Source: Takakia lepidozioides (taxonomy: Eukaryota > Streptophyta > Takakiopsida > Takakiales > Takakiaceae). Taken from it: a stretch of 64,000 nucleotides of DNA. The stretch lies in contig CM060734.1 of NCBI GenBank assembly GCA_030704615.1, forward strand, positions 52,342,042 to 52,406,041. Direction: 5' to 3'. Both the position numbers and the translations under genes were made by a program. The notes under the pieces were generated by a model that saw nothing but the letters and a program-made list of their open reading frames with translations, had not been told where the DNA came from and did not search any database. Positions 1-10,497 of this stretch are shown here, piece by piece (the first letter of the stretch is position 1; each line of letters opens with the position of its first letter).

Positions 1-780
1 GAAAGAAAGATAGTAAGCTGACAAGTAATAAAGTTATCTGTAAAGGGTCCCAAACTTGGCTTGAGAACCCTGAGTTTGGCCAAAACTGGGCATGAGACTC
101 AAAACTCAAGACGTGAGGGTACCATTAGAAAAACTCTGTACCAAACTGCAAGGACATAGGGATTTAATGGTTGTGGTGGGAATTTGGACCCGAGTTAATT
201 TGTTCCTCGTTGAGGCGGAGGCAGTCAGAGCTTAAAAGTCAGATGAAGGCCGTTGCCCTCATCCCCAGATTTTGTTTTGGTGCCCTCTTTTTTGACTTTG
301 TGCCCAATTTTCTGAACTTTGCGGATTTACTCAAACTTAGGATGAATGAGAAACTCGGGTCCAAATTGGGTACGTCCAAACTCAGGCTCACTTAACGGAT
401 AACTTTAATGTTCCCTGCAAATTTTGGCCTTGATTTGAGATCTTGGGCAATATGAGATAACAGTCCTAAGTAGTCACATATCAGCTTTGGTTGGAAGCAA
501 CGCTACCCTTCTACAATGGGTAGTTGACACCAATTTCGAGCTTCTATCACAATCCATTCTAGATATTGTTGCTCTCAAGCTCCAACATTCACCTTGCCAC
601 TACATTAGCTAGAAGAAGTAGATGACTGATTTGACTCATTGAACAACTTTGTGATCAGGCTCTCTTATGCAATATATCTATCTATTTATCCTCTAGACAG
701 TAACATGGTAGGTATGTGTTTATTTGGAAGATGGGCAGCAGTTCGGGGATACAACTCCCTTGACACGTTTCGTATAGAAT
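1..780. other. Intergenic, no gene seen
   Basis: I see no long open frame or recognisable motif in this stretch. It precedes the Crinkler-like relic and may hold its promoter, but no clear element can be pointed to. Confidence 0.5.
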
Positions 781-1403
781 TTGGTGGCGAAAGTTCAAGA
801 AGGACTTGAGAAGGCAGTGCCAAATTCTGTAATCACATTGTCAAAGGATGTATGTTGGTTGGGAGACCCCATTAGTTTCTCTAACCAATTATTCCTAAGA
901 CCATATTATCTAAAGCTTTTGGAGGCAAAGGAGGAATATGTTAGGGTCAACAAACGGTTTACTTCAGTTGTTTATACTGGGACTCAAGGGATTGGTAAGT
1001 CCCATTTTGTACGCGTTTTTGAGCAGCAAAGAACTCATTGTAGGCAAGGTAAATTTTTGGAGATTTTTGCCAGACCCAAATAAACGACAATTTTACAGGT
1101 TAGAGCTTGGGGGGGGGCTTATGTGTAGGAGCTTGCATCTTTCACACGCATCAACGTGCCTCATGAGGATGAAAATGCCATGTACTTTACCGATGATGGG
1201 TCACCAAGTCACTATTTTACAAAACATGGCTTACAGAGATACACATTTGCAAGCCCCTCAAATGCCCGTTTTAGGACCAAAAGAAGTTCAGATATATGCT
1301 ATTGTTTGATGTGGAAAAGGTGGAGGCTTGTAGGGATTCAATCGAAGTTTATGTAGTTACAAAAACAGAAATGGAGAATTTGTTTTCCGTCGCCAGAGGA
1401 GTG
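781..1403 (+). pseudogene. Crinkler-like P-loop NTPase gene, 5' part, interrupted by retrotransposon
   Basis: The first open stretch (781-1083) has the layout of the NTPase of Crinkler (CRN/RHS-type) proteins: an R-P-x-Y-x-x-L segment near residues 40-46, then a hydrophobic strand and a Walker A box GTQGIGKS near residues 67-74, followed by H/F-V. The coding trace continues in other frames to about 1400 (HEDENAMYF, then TEMENLFSVARG), so frameshifts or stops have broken it. The LTR element begins at 1404, and the gene trace resumes at 10502 in the same frame once one target-site copy is discounted. In the known family the P-loop module precedes a nuclease-like domain. In this locus it is a relic of unknown host function. 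The family assignment rests on the P-loop context alone. Confidence 0.5.
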
Positions 1404-1672
1404 TGTCAAGTAAAGTTTACTAGTAGTGTGAAACTAGCCAATAAATAACTAGTTTTTATATATGACACTTGGGCTTGATCCAAGTGTCAACCCAGGGATC
1501 AAGATATTTGTTGGCCCCTGGGCATGGCTTATCTTCACGGCGAACGCGCGGCGAGGCTCATCTCTCTCGAGTTGAGCCTCCCGTGTTAGCTATGGCGCGC
1601 GTAGTGCAGATTCCCCATAACTTTTGGGGTGTGCTTGGCTTGACTCGAGTGATGGTGTCTAGTTTTTATTAA
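1404..1672 (+). repeat. 5' terminal repeat (A1) of the retrotransposon
   Basis: This segment, from TGTCAAG to the TTTTTATT near 1672, aligns with 10139-10411 and, reverse-complemented, with part of the solo copy at 55 kb. It contains the shared block around ACTAGTTTTTATATATGACA, a TATA-like stretch. The last ~85 bp present in the 3' copy (10412-10497) do not follow here, so the 5' repeat is either truncated or one half of a split direct repeat. Confidence 0.75.
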
Positions 1673-2488
1673 TCACTCAAGAGAGATGATGTCTAGTCTT
1701 TTTAGAGCTAGGCTAGATAGACAACGTGTTATGAGCACTTGTGTTTGTATGAAGCTTAGTGGCAGCAAAGAGATGAAAGAGATGGAAGCATAAATATGTT
1801 GTGCAAGGTGAGCTGAGAGTTAGCAGTGTATGTATTACCTGCTTTCAGCTAATCCGTAATCTTAAAATAAAATAAAATAAAAAAATGAAATGAAAAAAAT
1901 GCTTGAGAGTGGCTGGCTCGTAAAGAGTCAGGAGTTGGTCGCAGAGATGATTTCCTTGTACAGAAATAGGTTGTTGCCTACATGCGATCTACGAGGAGCG
2001 GCAACCAAGATGCTTGGGCTTCCGACTTGAAATATTCATGAACAACAATAAAGCTCGGGAGGTGCTGGAGCAGCTGTGAAGCGTGAACTTGACGAAGAAG
2101 ACGAAGTTGAGGGCAAGGATGGGATGGACCCTCTGTGTGGGGGTGTTGATGTTTTGATTTCTTGTGTTTGGATCCCCCCCAACACCTGCATGCTTGACTG
2201 TGCGCCATATTGGTTTTGTGTGGGCTCTTGCTTTCATAGGGATTAGGCCGGATTTGATCACCGGTCAATCCTAGAGTATGTTTGTCGGTGGTGAGGCTGG
2301 AGTGATGACCAGCAAGACCACCAATGTTTCTTCTATGGTGAGACTGGGTTGATGACCAGCCAACCATATGAGTTCTTGCGGTGGATGCAGGTACAGGTGC
2401 CCTGAGCCACTGGGATATGACCCTTAAACTACAACAGGTGCCCACCCATGTCACTACTAGAATTAGTAATAGAGCCTTATAGTATCAC
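1673..2488 (+). other. Retrotransposon leader between 5' repeat and gag
   Basis: Non-coding stretch between the 5' terminal repeat and the first gag frame. I could not find a tRNA-complementary primer-binding site directly behind the repeat. The open frame on the minus strand here (1978-2454) has no family signature and is taken as chance. Confidence 0.5.
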
Positions 2489-3826
2489 GTGGGGGAGGTG
2501 CGGGTTGTGAGTGTCATCACGGAGTTACCCAAGGGTTTTGGGGGGAGTACGGCTACAGGTAGTAGCAGTGAGAGTGGGTTCACAAGACGAGGTGTTCGGT
2601 TCAGACCACCTTCACCCTCAACTAGTGCAGAGTCTGACACAGACTCGGATGCTTCATCAACATGTGTGCAGTTTCATTCGCCATTGTTGTGGGACGACAT
2701 GGAGGAGATGTATGGAGCTACCAAGGGGCCTCGTAGGTACTCTGGAGCTGTGGGCACAATCAAGCAGGATGACTTTATCCAGGAGTTAGATAGCTGGTGT
2801 GATTTGCAGCAGATGTGCAATCCACAGCTGTTCACCCCATTCATGTCGTGGAAGGGACTGTTCCAGCATTTGGAAGGCCCGCCTATGGACGATTACCACG
2901 AGTTCAAGCGAGGACATGAAACAAAGATTGAGGAGTGAATGATGTATTGATCACCTGACTACGTCTCCATTACTCGAGGCACGACGCGACTAGTAGCTGC
3001 ATCAGCACCAATATCTCTCACTGTCAGCACTAGTAGTGGAACAAGTAGTGCAGGTATTTCTGCAGGTGGTACAAGTTTTAAAAGTGCTACTACTTCTCTT
3101 ACCACGACTACAACACATGTGCCTAGATTCAACCCGGTGGTGGAGTTCTTCCAGGAGTTGCGGAGAATCTACCAAGACGTACGGACAGAGAAGCTGCGAA
3201 GTTTGCAAGACTTCCAGCGCAAATCCAGTGAGAACTTGCAAGAGGCCTATACTCGTATGAGGCGCTTGATAAGTGTGACCCAAGGGGTTACTGATTCAGC
3301 TCAGGCAATCCAGTTCTGGTATGGAATTTTGGACAAGGAGCTCAGGAGAAGGGTGCGGGATGCAACCCTGTTACAAGAGGCCCAACCCACATTAGCAGAT
3401 GTGTTTCTGCTAGCTGAGCGGATTGAGCTCAACATGGTGGAGGAGCAAGTTATTACCATTGGATTTGGCAAGGATATGCGTGCACGAGGCGTAGCTGTCA
3501 GCCAACAAGCACAAGGGACTGCCCAACAGCGTGGTCAGGGGGGCAAGGTTGCCCAACCCAAATTCCATGGAGCTTATAGGGGACCTCAAGTGCAGAGACC
3601 AGTAGCATCTTTTGCAGGCCAACAGCGACCAGGGGTGGTATGTTGGACATGTGGAGGACCCCATGTCAAGAAAGATTGCCCAAAGAGTGGCAAAGGGCCG
3701 GCACAAACACAGCCTGTACAGTTGCAGTGTGGGCATTGTGGCAAGTATGGGCATGGAGATGCCCAGTGTTATGACTTGCACCCTAAGTTGTGGCGAGGCC
3801 AGTTCCAAGGGAACAATGGTGGCTGA
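2489..3826 (+). pseudogene. Retrotransposon gag with two CCHC zinc knuckles, frameshifted
   Basis: The gag trace runs in two frames: 2489-2938, ending in a stop, and roughly 2950-3826. The second frame has the helical capsid-like region of plant Ty3/gypsy gag (about 3119-3450). It is followed by a Q/G-rich linker and two nucleic-acid-binding zinc knuckles: CWTCGGPHVKKDC (CX2CX3HX4C, about 3642-3680) and CGHCGKYGHGDAQC (CX2CX4HX4C, about 3729-3770). The protein would form the cytoplasmic particle and bind the element RNA. At least one frameshift with a stop near 2938 breaks it. Confidence 0.8.
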
Positions 3827-5460
3827 GGGCAAGGTGGAGTACCTCAGAGAGGACGAGGTGGTCAGGCACGAGGTGTAGGATGAGGGCAAGCACATTATGG
3901 CCAAGGGCGTGGAGGTCAGGGCGTTGACCAAGGCATGACCAACCGGCTTCAGCAGCTAGAGCAAAGGCTTGCTGCCATGGCCGCAGCTCAGGTGGTACCA
4001 GCTCCAAAACTTGAGGGTCCACCTCTTGTTCCTCCTCAGCAGCGTCATCCTGACGGAGGAGACATGGGAGGCAGGGGATTTATGTGTGGGGCAGCACTAC
4101 CACTAGTGCAAGTGGAGTCTGTTGCAGCCATCACCCGAGGAGCAGCACGAGTTCTTGAGCCACGAGGTGCAGAGGTGGAGTTGGATCCACACCGTGGGGA
4201 GGCAAGCCGTTAGGCTAGGTTGCCTCAATCATTCATCTTGGCGGAAACAGGGTCGACGACATCCATGGCACCTAGTTCTCGCCCGACGGATACCGAAGCA
4301 GAGGCCGTTATTATGCCATTGGGAAGAGCTACACGTGCAGCACTAACACCTGCTGCCAAGGCTAGTGCAGTCAGTGTGTTGTTGGGGGCGGCCACCTCTG
4401 TGTGTCAGGCCCCACTGTTCTCGGCAACCATGATTGCGACGCCGGGGGTAAGACCAGCTGCAGTGTTTAGACTAGCAACAACACTCTGTGAAGTGGGGAG
4501 GTCACTTCATCTTCTGCGGAGTTAGTGGAAAGTGTAGTGGCAGAGGGATCCTTGGATTTGAGGGTCAAGACTGCCACGGCTGCGCCATGTCAAGCTGCAG
4601 CTGTCAAGTTGATGGAGCTGCCAGCTAGGCTAGCCTTTGAGCGCGCCATGGTGACACCTGGAGTTGTCTTGTTAGACAACCAGGATGATATTTTCTCTTT
4701 AAGTGGACCGGCAGGCAAGAGGTACCGGCCACTGCGGGTCTTGTTGGACTCGGGAGCTCAGCCACTGATGTTGGGCAGAGCCGCTATTGCAGGTTTGGGC
4801 CTCATGGAGGCGGATATGGAGTCTCGTCCCTTCCAGATACAGACATCTCTGGGAGGATCAGAGCAGGCTCGGGGCATGACACGGCGTGAGTTGGCCATTA
4901 GACTACAGCCGGATCATCTTATAGATGGCTCAGTGATGCGAGCCAAGGCCACTGGGACACACGTGGTCTCTTACGATGTCCTCGTTGGTGGGGCAGTGTT
5001 GTATCCCATGGGCTTCACCCTGGATTTTTGGGAGGAGTCAGCATCCTACAGGCCTAGATGGCAATCAGGGGATGGTCGACATGTACAACTCCCTGTCACA
5101 TTCATTGGGGATGTTGCTGCTGCCCAGCGGGGCAAGATGCCAACACTAGCAGCCTTCACAGCTGCAGTTAGTTGGCCTGGAGAGTTGCTGGAGGGCAATG
5201 CCCATGCAGAGGATGTGCCACCTCCAGCAGAGCAGGATGACATGCATGGTACGGCGGAGTTGCCTGCCATGGTTGCTCACATTCCATTGTGGGGTACGAG
5301 CAAGGATTTGCAGCAGGCTGCTGATAGACGTCTGCAACAAACCTGGGTAGAGGCATTTGTGCCGTCAGGAGAGGAGGAGAGTGCGGTGATTGCACCAGGA
5401 CCACCTCAGTTGTCGCCATTGGACACCACACCTCTTGTGTGGCAGTGCCCGGATGAAGAC
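3827..5460 (+). pseudogene. Retrotransposon protease region
   Basis: A low-complexity gag-pol linker (3827-4524) is followed by a long open frame from 4525. The frame carries a retropepsin-type active site LLDSGAQPLMLG near 4741-4776, with Asp in the D-S-G-A motif and a hydrophobic flap region downstream (VLVGGAVLYPMGF near 4980-5020). As in other Ty3/gypsy polyproteins this domain would cleave Gag-Pol. The frame runs without a break into the methyltransferase domain, so both were translated as one polyprotein in the ancestor. Confidence 0.7.
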
Positions 5461-5850
5461 ATATGTCTTCTAGACTTGTTTGGCGGGATCAGCACTGGAT
5501 TGGCTGTAGCGCTGCAGGCAGGTGTACGAGTTTGACGTTACCTGTATGTGGAGAGGGATGAGACTGCATGACGCATCTCACTGTGCCATGTTGCTCAGTT
5601 GGTGCAGCAGTACCCTGATTTGTTGCCAGTGTCTGCAGTTCGTGGATATCAGCAAGCCTTGCCAGCAGACATCTCTTTGCTGGAGGCGCAGGATTTGGAG
5701 CGGCTTGGCCCTATTCACTTGGTAATGGCAGGTTGGCCTTGCCAAGGGCATTTATCAGCCAGGCATGGCAATGGGTTACAAGACTCAAGGTCACGCCTGT
5801 TTTGGGAGATGTTGAGGGTCATGCGCTATTTACAGCCATTTGCGGCTAGC
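5461..5850 (+). pseudogene. C5-cytosine DNA methyltransferase domain, N-terminal half, within pol
   Basis: In frame with the protease comes LLDLFGGISTGLA (about 5467-5505), which matches motif I (S-adenosylmethionine binding) of C5 cytosine methyltransferases. It is followed by YLYVERD (motif II position, about 5539) and GWPCQGH (about 5734-5754) with the P-C-Q catalytic cysteine of motif IV, then LQDSRSRLFWEMLRVMRYL, typical of the helix after motif IV. Two in-frame TGA codons (5533 and 5569) interrupt it. The domain breaks off at about 5850, where the strand of the coding sequence flips. The C-terminal half lies at 7766-8215 on the minus strand. The family call is strong. The target specificity and the donor gene are unknown. 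Confidence 0.85.
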
Positions 5851-7140
5851 TATTTACAGCCATCCGCATCCCGATTGACTAGGCCGGGTCGATGTACCAC
5901 CTGAAAGTCATATTCCTGGAGTATGAGTGCCCACCATGCAAGCTTTCCTGTAAGCTTGTCTGACTCCATCAACCACTTGAGTGGCTGGTGATCCGTGACA
6001 AGGGTGAAGAGATTGTCATATAAATAGCACCTGTAGTGTGCCACGGCCCACATTGCAACTAAGCACTCTCCCTCATATGAACTATACTTAGCCTATGCAG
6101 TGTTGTTTGAGCGGCTAGCATAAGCCACTACAAACTCTCTTCCTTCATCATCCACATGTGTGAGCACCGCTCCAACCCCTAACATGCTCCAATCTGTATG
6201 CAACTGAAAAGGACGCCCCCTAATAGGTCGTCTCAAGATGGGCGCCGAGGTCAACCTCGCCTTGAGCTCTTGAAAAGCTTGTTCTTGCTCATCTTCCCAC
6301 TGCCACTCCTGGTCCACCTTGGTCAGCTTGGTTAGAGCCTTTGCAATGGCACTAAATCCCTTGACAAACCGTCTATAATAGTTTGCCAACCCCATGAAAG
6401 CTCGAACTCGGCTCACATCCGTATGGCGTGGAATCTGTGCAATAGCCTCTACCTTAGTCTGCTGTACCCCCAATCCTCCAGGATATATCATGTGACCCAG
6501 ATACTCAATCTGGTTGCGGAAAAAATTGCACTTCCCTGGATGTAACTTCAATCCGTGCGCCCTCAAGCGTTCAAATACCACCTGAAGGTGCTCCTCCACC
6601 GTAGCACTAAAGATGATGATGTCATCTCTACCCCTGCTAGAATCCTGTCCATGACTCTCTGAAACTCTGCAGGAGCGTTCTTAAGCCCAAATGGTAAGAA
6701 CCGCCACTGGTATAGGCAATCCTTCCCGTGCTCATTGATCCCCCAAAATGTCGTCTTCTGCTTATGCGCCTCCTTGATCGGCAACTGATGATATCCAGAT
6801 CGTAAATCCAAAGTGCTAAAGACCTTGGCATGCCTAATGGCATCAAAGATCTCCTCTGGTGTTGGCATGGCATACCTATCGGACTTGGTCTGACGATTTA
6901 CAGGCCGGTAATCACCGCACATACGTCTCTCCGTCCAATTGCCATAGACATCCTTCTTGGCTGGCATCACTGTGGCTGAAGCATACTCTCCACCAAATAG
7001 CTCCACCAAACCAGCCTCCCAGAGGTCCTGAGTCCTCATCTGAATCAATGACCTCTCCATGTTACTGTATCTATAGGGTCTCCGAAAGATTGGCGTGTCA
7101 GTGGCCAATTCAACACAGATCTCTTGACCCTTCAGTGCTC
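5850..7140 (-). pseudogene. Reverse transcriptase-RNase H, in inverted block
   Basis: Read on the minus strand this is a Ty3/gypsy RT: CGDYRPVNRQT, STLDLRSGYHQLPI and FLPFGLKNAPAEFQRVMD between about 6950 and 6640. The catalytic region DDIIIFS lies near 6625, where a small deletion removed the tyrosine of YxDD and shifted the frame. The thumb/connection with EYLGHMIYPGG follows, then RNase H with HTDWSMLGVGAVL, SSYEGECLVA and TDHQPLKWLM (about 6210-5960), ending at NRDADG at about 5855. The coding sense is opposite to gag, protease and integrase. A TAG separates the two RNase H frames near 6095. Confidence 0.9.
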
Positions 7141-7765
7141 ATCAGTTCTTCAAACTAAAGGCAAAACAGTTCCTGTATTAGATCGCCACATAGTAATATC
7201 TATTCAGCTTTGCCTAGCATGCTGGGCTTTTGTCTCATCATCCTGTCCTGCAGTAGTACAGCGTGTTAATTACTTTTGTGTAACGTGGTTTTTATGACTG
7301 CCTCTCAGTTCTTGAAGAACAAGTTTCAAGTTTTATACGTCGTCTCTCTCCTCCGGTGACTATAGGTCCAATATCAGGCTCCCAATTGTCCTCCATGACT
7401 GCAACCTTGAGTCCAGCAGGCTTAGAGGTAGAAGACGCGTCCCGTGGTTGCTATGCTACAACCTCTTGAGTAGTGACCACTACCTGCTCTGTCAGTGACA
7501 ATGTCTTATCCTGCCCCATCATCTCATCCTTGAGGACCTCCTCAACCCAAGAAAAATCCCCAACTTCATCCATCATCGCCGCCTTGGCTGCCAACTCCCT
7601 CTGAACCTCGAGCATCTCCCACGTGTGCCATGGATGCAACCTGCACCTTGTGGTCCTCACCTATTCGCCCCCACTCGCTGCATGTACCGTCTCGGTAGGC
7701 AGAGAGACCATCAAAGGAAGTGTACTTCGTACTCTACGCTGCTCAGCCATAACCAAGCGGATAAT
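7141..7765 (-). other. Linker between methyltransferase C-half and RT, inverted block
   Basis: Minus-strand reading gives broken, acidic, low-complexity polypeptide (for example 7660-7451, with EEVLKDEMMGQDKTLS) that joins the methyltransferase C-half to the RT. No domain is recognised. Confidence 0.5.
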
Positions 7766-8215
7766 TCAGGTCAAGCAATTGAGATCCATTGCTTGCCCCA
7801 ACACCTGACGACGTGATGCCTCAGAAAGAGATGGCACAGCCGTGGTATCAGTGGTAAAACCCATCGTCCGCTCGCGCTCGTCAGCATTGGGCTCCACTAA
7901 TTGCTGCAACTGGCTATCCCACAAGAGGCCAGGTCCACCATCCCGGAAAGCATGAGATCCTTGAAAGCTGAGCACTGTAGGCAATGCTGCTCGTGGGTGA
8001 CCCACCTTATTGACCACTGCCAAAAGTGATCGGTCATCGTGTCTCACACGCTGAGACTGCCTCCCTATTCCAAATGCTATCCCCATCAGGTTTGGTGGCC
8101 GCTGCACCCCATCAAATGCACGCTTGAGCAGTGCAGTGGCATCAAGTTGGTCCACCATAGTCGTGGGCGATGAGCCCGTGACCCACTTCCGCTGCAATCC
8201 AGCAACATTGCTGAC
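7766..8215 (-). pseudogene. C5-cytosine DNA methyltransferase domain, C-terminal half, in inverted block
   Basis: Read on the minus strand, the segment GSRAHRPRLWWTNL (about 8185-8140, one frame) matches motif VIII of C5 methyltransferases (arginines followed by T-N-L). After a frameshift come ALPTVLSF, VEPNADERERTMGF and SRRQVLGQAMDLNCL (about 7990-7770), which match motifs IX-X (E-R-x-M-G-F, then the helix ending L-G-x-A). This supplies the half missing from 5461-5850. Together they contain motifs I, II, IV, VIII and IX/X in order once the block is turned over. A frameshift near 8140 and a stop at 7766 show that it is inactive. Confidence 0.75.
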
Positions 8216-8272
8216 CCAAACCAAGACCGCACTTGATGTACACTGGCCATCACCTTGGCCTAAGAATCACCC

Positions 8273-9700
8273 ATGACACTGGAGCTCGGGCATGGTGAGA
8301 CGAACGAGGAGATGGTGCCCGGATGGCATGCATCTGCATTTCTGTGTATCTTGGCAGCAGAAGGCCAGGTTGGACCTACAACAGGGACGACTGTAGACCG
8401 AGTGTCTGAGAACCCTGAGGCCAGCAATGAGCAAGGTTGCGCCAAAGATATACATGAGGATTTAGCTTTGTGGTACTATCTCCGCACTGGAGACACTACA
8501 GCCACTGTGACTGACTGCAAGAGAGGGATCGATCCTACAACGAGCCAGAGGTTCAAGTGGGGGGCACACCTGCTCCAGTATGGGAGGATGGTCGAGTGAG
8601 GATTGTGCCTCACCCACCCCTCGGGCACGTTATTGCGGGCATGCCATGAGGATTTAGGGCATTTTGGGGCGCGACGCACTCATAGTCTACTGTGCAGGGG
8701 CAGTATTGGTGGCGTGGTAATGCACACAGAGGTGCAACAATTTGTGGCTAGGTGCACGGTGCTGATAGGGTGCGTGCTTCATTCAACTCCGACACCACAA
8801 TTGCCACCCTCTTCCAATCATGGGATTGGGCTACAGGTGGAGTCTTGACTTCGCAGGGCCGTTGTCATTGATCATGCGCCACAACAAATATGTTGGTGAT
8901 GGTGGAGCACTTCTCCCAGTGGATCGAGTTGGTTCCATTGCCCTGATAAGGCTAGTGAGGGAGCTGCCGTATGCATTCTTAGATTGTGTACTTAGCCGAT
9001 TCGGTGCTCCAGCTGAGGTACTCACGGGGAGAGAGTTCTTGGGGGAGTTTCAGGCGTTGTGTGACAAGGCCTTGATAGACCACCGCACCACTTCTCGGGA
9101 TCATCCTGAGGCCGATGGCTTGGCAGAGAGGGTGTTCAACAGTGAAGAGGGGTTTGCGCAAGTATGGCTTGCAAAGGACACCTAGGAGATTGGGACTCTT
9201 CATTACCTGGTTAGTCATGGGCTAACAAGTTAGCAAACAAGCATCACTTGCCTCTTTCTCACCATACTTTTTTCTCTTGGCCGAAGCCGGATTTGCCTGC
9301 ATCCCTTCGTAGAGAAGCTACTACAGTTTTCAACCTTACGATCCGGACGTGTGGGCACGTGCATGTGATCAGCGTGCAGAGTTGTTTAAGAAAGTCATGC
9401 CCGTGGCTTTCGAGAACCTTGCCATTGCACAACATCGTGATACGTTGAGGTATGCTCCATAACGTGGTGGGGGCTATCGTCCTGGTTCGGAGATTAACCC
9501 TGGTGCCTATGTTTATTCTGCAGCAAACTGCGCCTACGACCCTGGATAGACTGCATGACGTACTATTTTGAGGATTCGAGAGGTATTGCCCTCAGGAGTC
9601 TTGATCTTGAAGGGTCGGGATGGCATGATTTGGAAGGACCATGTGCGTAATTGCGCGCCATGTCACCTTCCAAATGTTGATGGGAAGGGGTTGACCCAAC
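8273..9700 (+). pseudogene. Retrotransposon integrase
   Basis: An H2C2 zinc-binding module begins at HEDLGHFGARRTHSLL (about 8649-8695), followed by the catalytic core. WSLDFAGPL (about 8838-8865) carries the first Asp. LTGREFLGEF (about 9021) is where the second Asp should sit, but the site reads G. ADGLAERV (about 9112) has the Glu. The C-terminal module is recognisable as FKKVMPVAFENLAIAQHRD, NPGAYVYSAANCAYD and RIREVLPSGVLILKGRDG (about 9390-9625). The frame changes several times. It is a DDE integrase of Ty3/gypsy type, not a tyrosine recombinase. Confidence 0.85.
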
Positions 9701-9713
9701 TTGGCGGGTACCT

Positions 9714-9835
9714 GCAGGTTTGCGGTGCATGTTGTGTGGGTCTACCAGAGGGCAGCCACCATGCTGTTTGTGCGATCGATGCTCAAGAGGTTGGCACATG
9801 GGATGCTTGACGCCACCTCTTGATATGTTCCGCTG
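9714..9835 (+). pseudogene. PHD finger following the integrase
   Basis: Frameshifted relative to the integrase tail but continuous with it in sense, this stretch reads CMLCGSTRGQ, then CLCDRCSRGWHMGCLTPPLD. It is the C4HC3 pattern of a PHD finger: CxxC, CDxC, WH, xxC, then L-T-P-P-L. The last Cys pair is degraded. PHD fingers bind histone H3 tails. Placed behind the integrase, it would occupy the position held by the chromodomain in chromoviruses, which suggests a role in target-site choice (inference). Confidence 0.75.
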
Positions 9836-10040
9836 TGGGATGGGTTGGTCCACGCGGCATTTAATAGTGGCAATGGATACAACCATGGGAGACTAACAAG
9901 AACCACAATGTCAAGCTACTATGGACCAATATACGAGATCTCTGGCTCAAGTTCACATATTGCAAGTGATAGAGGACTTAGTGAGGCTGTGGCTATTACC
10001 TCTTGTAGCTATCTGGAGTTAGATGGACCTAACCACTAGC

Positions 10041-10052
10041 TAAGGGGGCGAT
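10041..10052 (+). promoter_or_regulatory. Polypurine tract candidate
   Basis: TAAGGGGGCGAT directly precedes TGTGGTAG at 10053. It looks like the plus-strand primer site of LTR elements, but it lies upstream of the extra repeat tail rather than directly against the TGTC end of the 3' repeat. Confidence 0.5.
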
Positions 10053-10138
10053 TGTGGTAGACTGATTTGTGTGTATGTATATGTTGTGTGGTTTGGACAA
10101 CGATGTAGTTGTGTAGCGAGGTGTATGCGCACACACAC
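10053..10138 (+). repeat. Extra copy of the terminal-repeat tail (B1)
   Basis: This 86-bp segment, starting TGTGGTAGACTGATTTGTGT, is a near copy of 10412-10497 (B2) with a few substitutions. It lies between the purine tract and the TGTC start of the 3' repeat. With A1 at 1404 and A2 at 10139 it gives the order A1-internal-B1-A2-B2. Confidence 0.8.
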
Positions 10139-10497
10139 TGTCCGTCAAGTTTACTAGTAGTGTGAACTAGCCAATAAATAACTAGTTTTTATATATGACA
10201 CTTGGGCTTGATCCAAGTGTCAAGCCAGGGGTCAAGATATTTGTTGGTCCTTGGGCGTGGCTTATCTTCACGGCGAACGCGCGGTGAGGCTCATCTCTCT
10301 CGAGTTAGTCTCCCGCGTCAGCTATGGCGCGCTTGTGGCAAATTCCCTAGCTTCTGGGGGTGTGCCTTGGCTTGACTCGTAATGCATGAGTGATGTTCTA
10401 GTGTTATTCACATTGTGGTAGACTGATTTGTGTGTGTGTATATGTTGTGTGGTTTGGACAACGATTTATTTGTGTAACGAGGTGTATGCGTACGACA
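10139..10497 (+). repeat. 3' terminal repeat (A2 plus B2)
   Basis: The repeat starts TGTCCGTCAAG and ends GTACGACA. The first ~270 bp match 1404-1672. The last ~86 bp match 10053-10138. The same A-plus-B arrangement is found in the solo copy at 55178-55553. Followed by the target-site copy AGTG. Confidence 0.8.

Larger units (their letters stand above)
1404..10497 (+). mobile_element. Ty3/gypsy-type LTR retrotransposon carrying a DNA methyltransferase and a PHD finger
   Basis: The element is 9,094 bp long. Its outer ends are TGTC at 1404 and GACA at 10497, flanked by AGTG (1400-1403 and 10498-10501), a 4-bp target-site duplication. The interrupted host frame continues across the two flanks. 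The order on the plus strand is gag with two zinc knuckles, aspartic protease, N-half of a C5 DNA methyltransferase, then an inverted block (C-half of the methyltransferase, RT, RNase H read on the minus strand), then integrase and PHD finger on the plus strand. Turning the block back gives gag-PR-DNMT-RT-RH-INT-PHD, the Ty3/gypsy order with two extra domains. Many stops and frameshifts make this copy non-autonomous. The two long terminal-repeat copies differ at many sites, so the insertion is not recent. Confidence 0.85.

Noticed and set aside
1978-2454. Minus-strand frame of 158 codons in the retrotransposon leader
   Set aside because: Low-complexity composition, opposite to gag and without any family signature.
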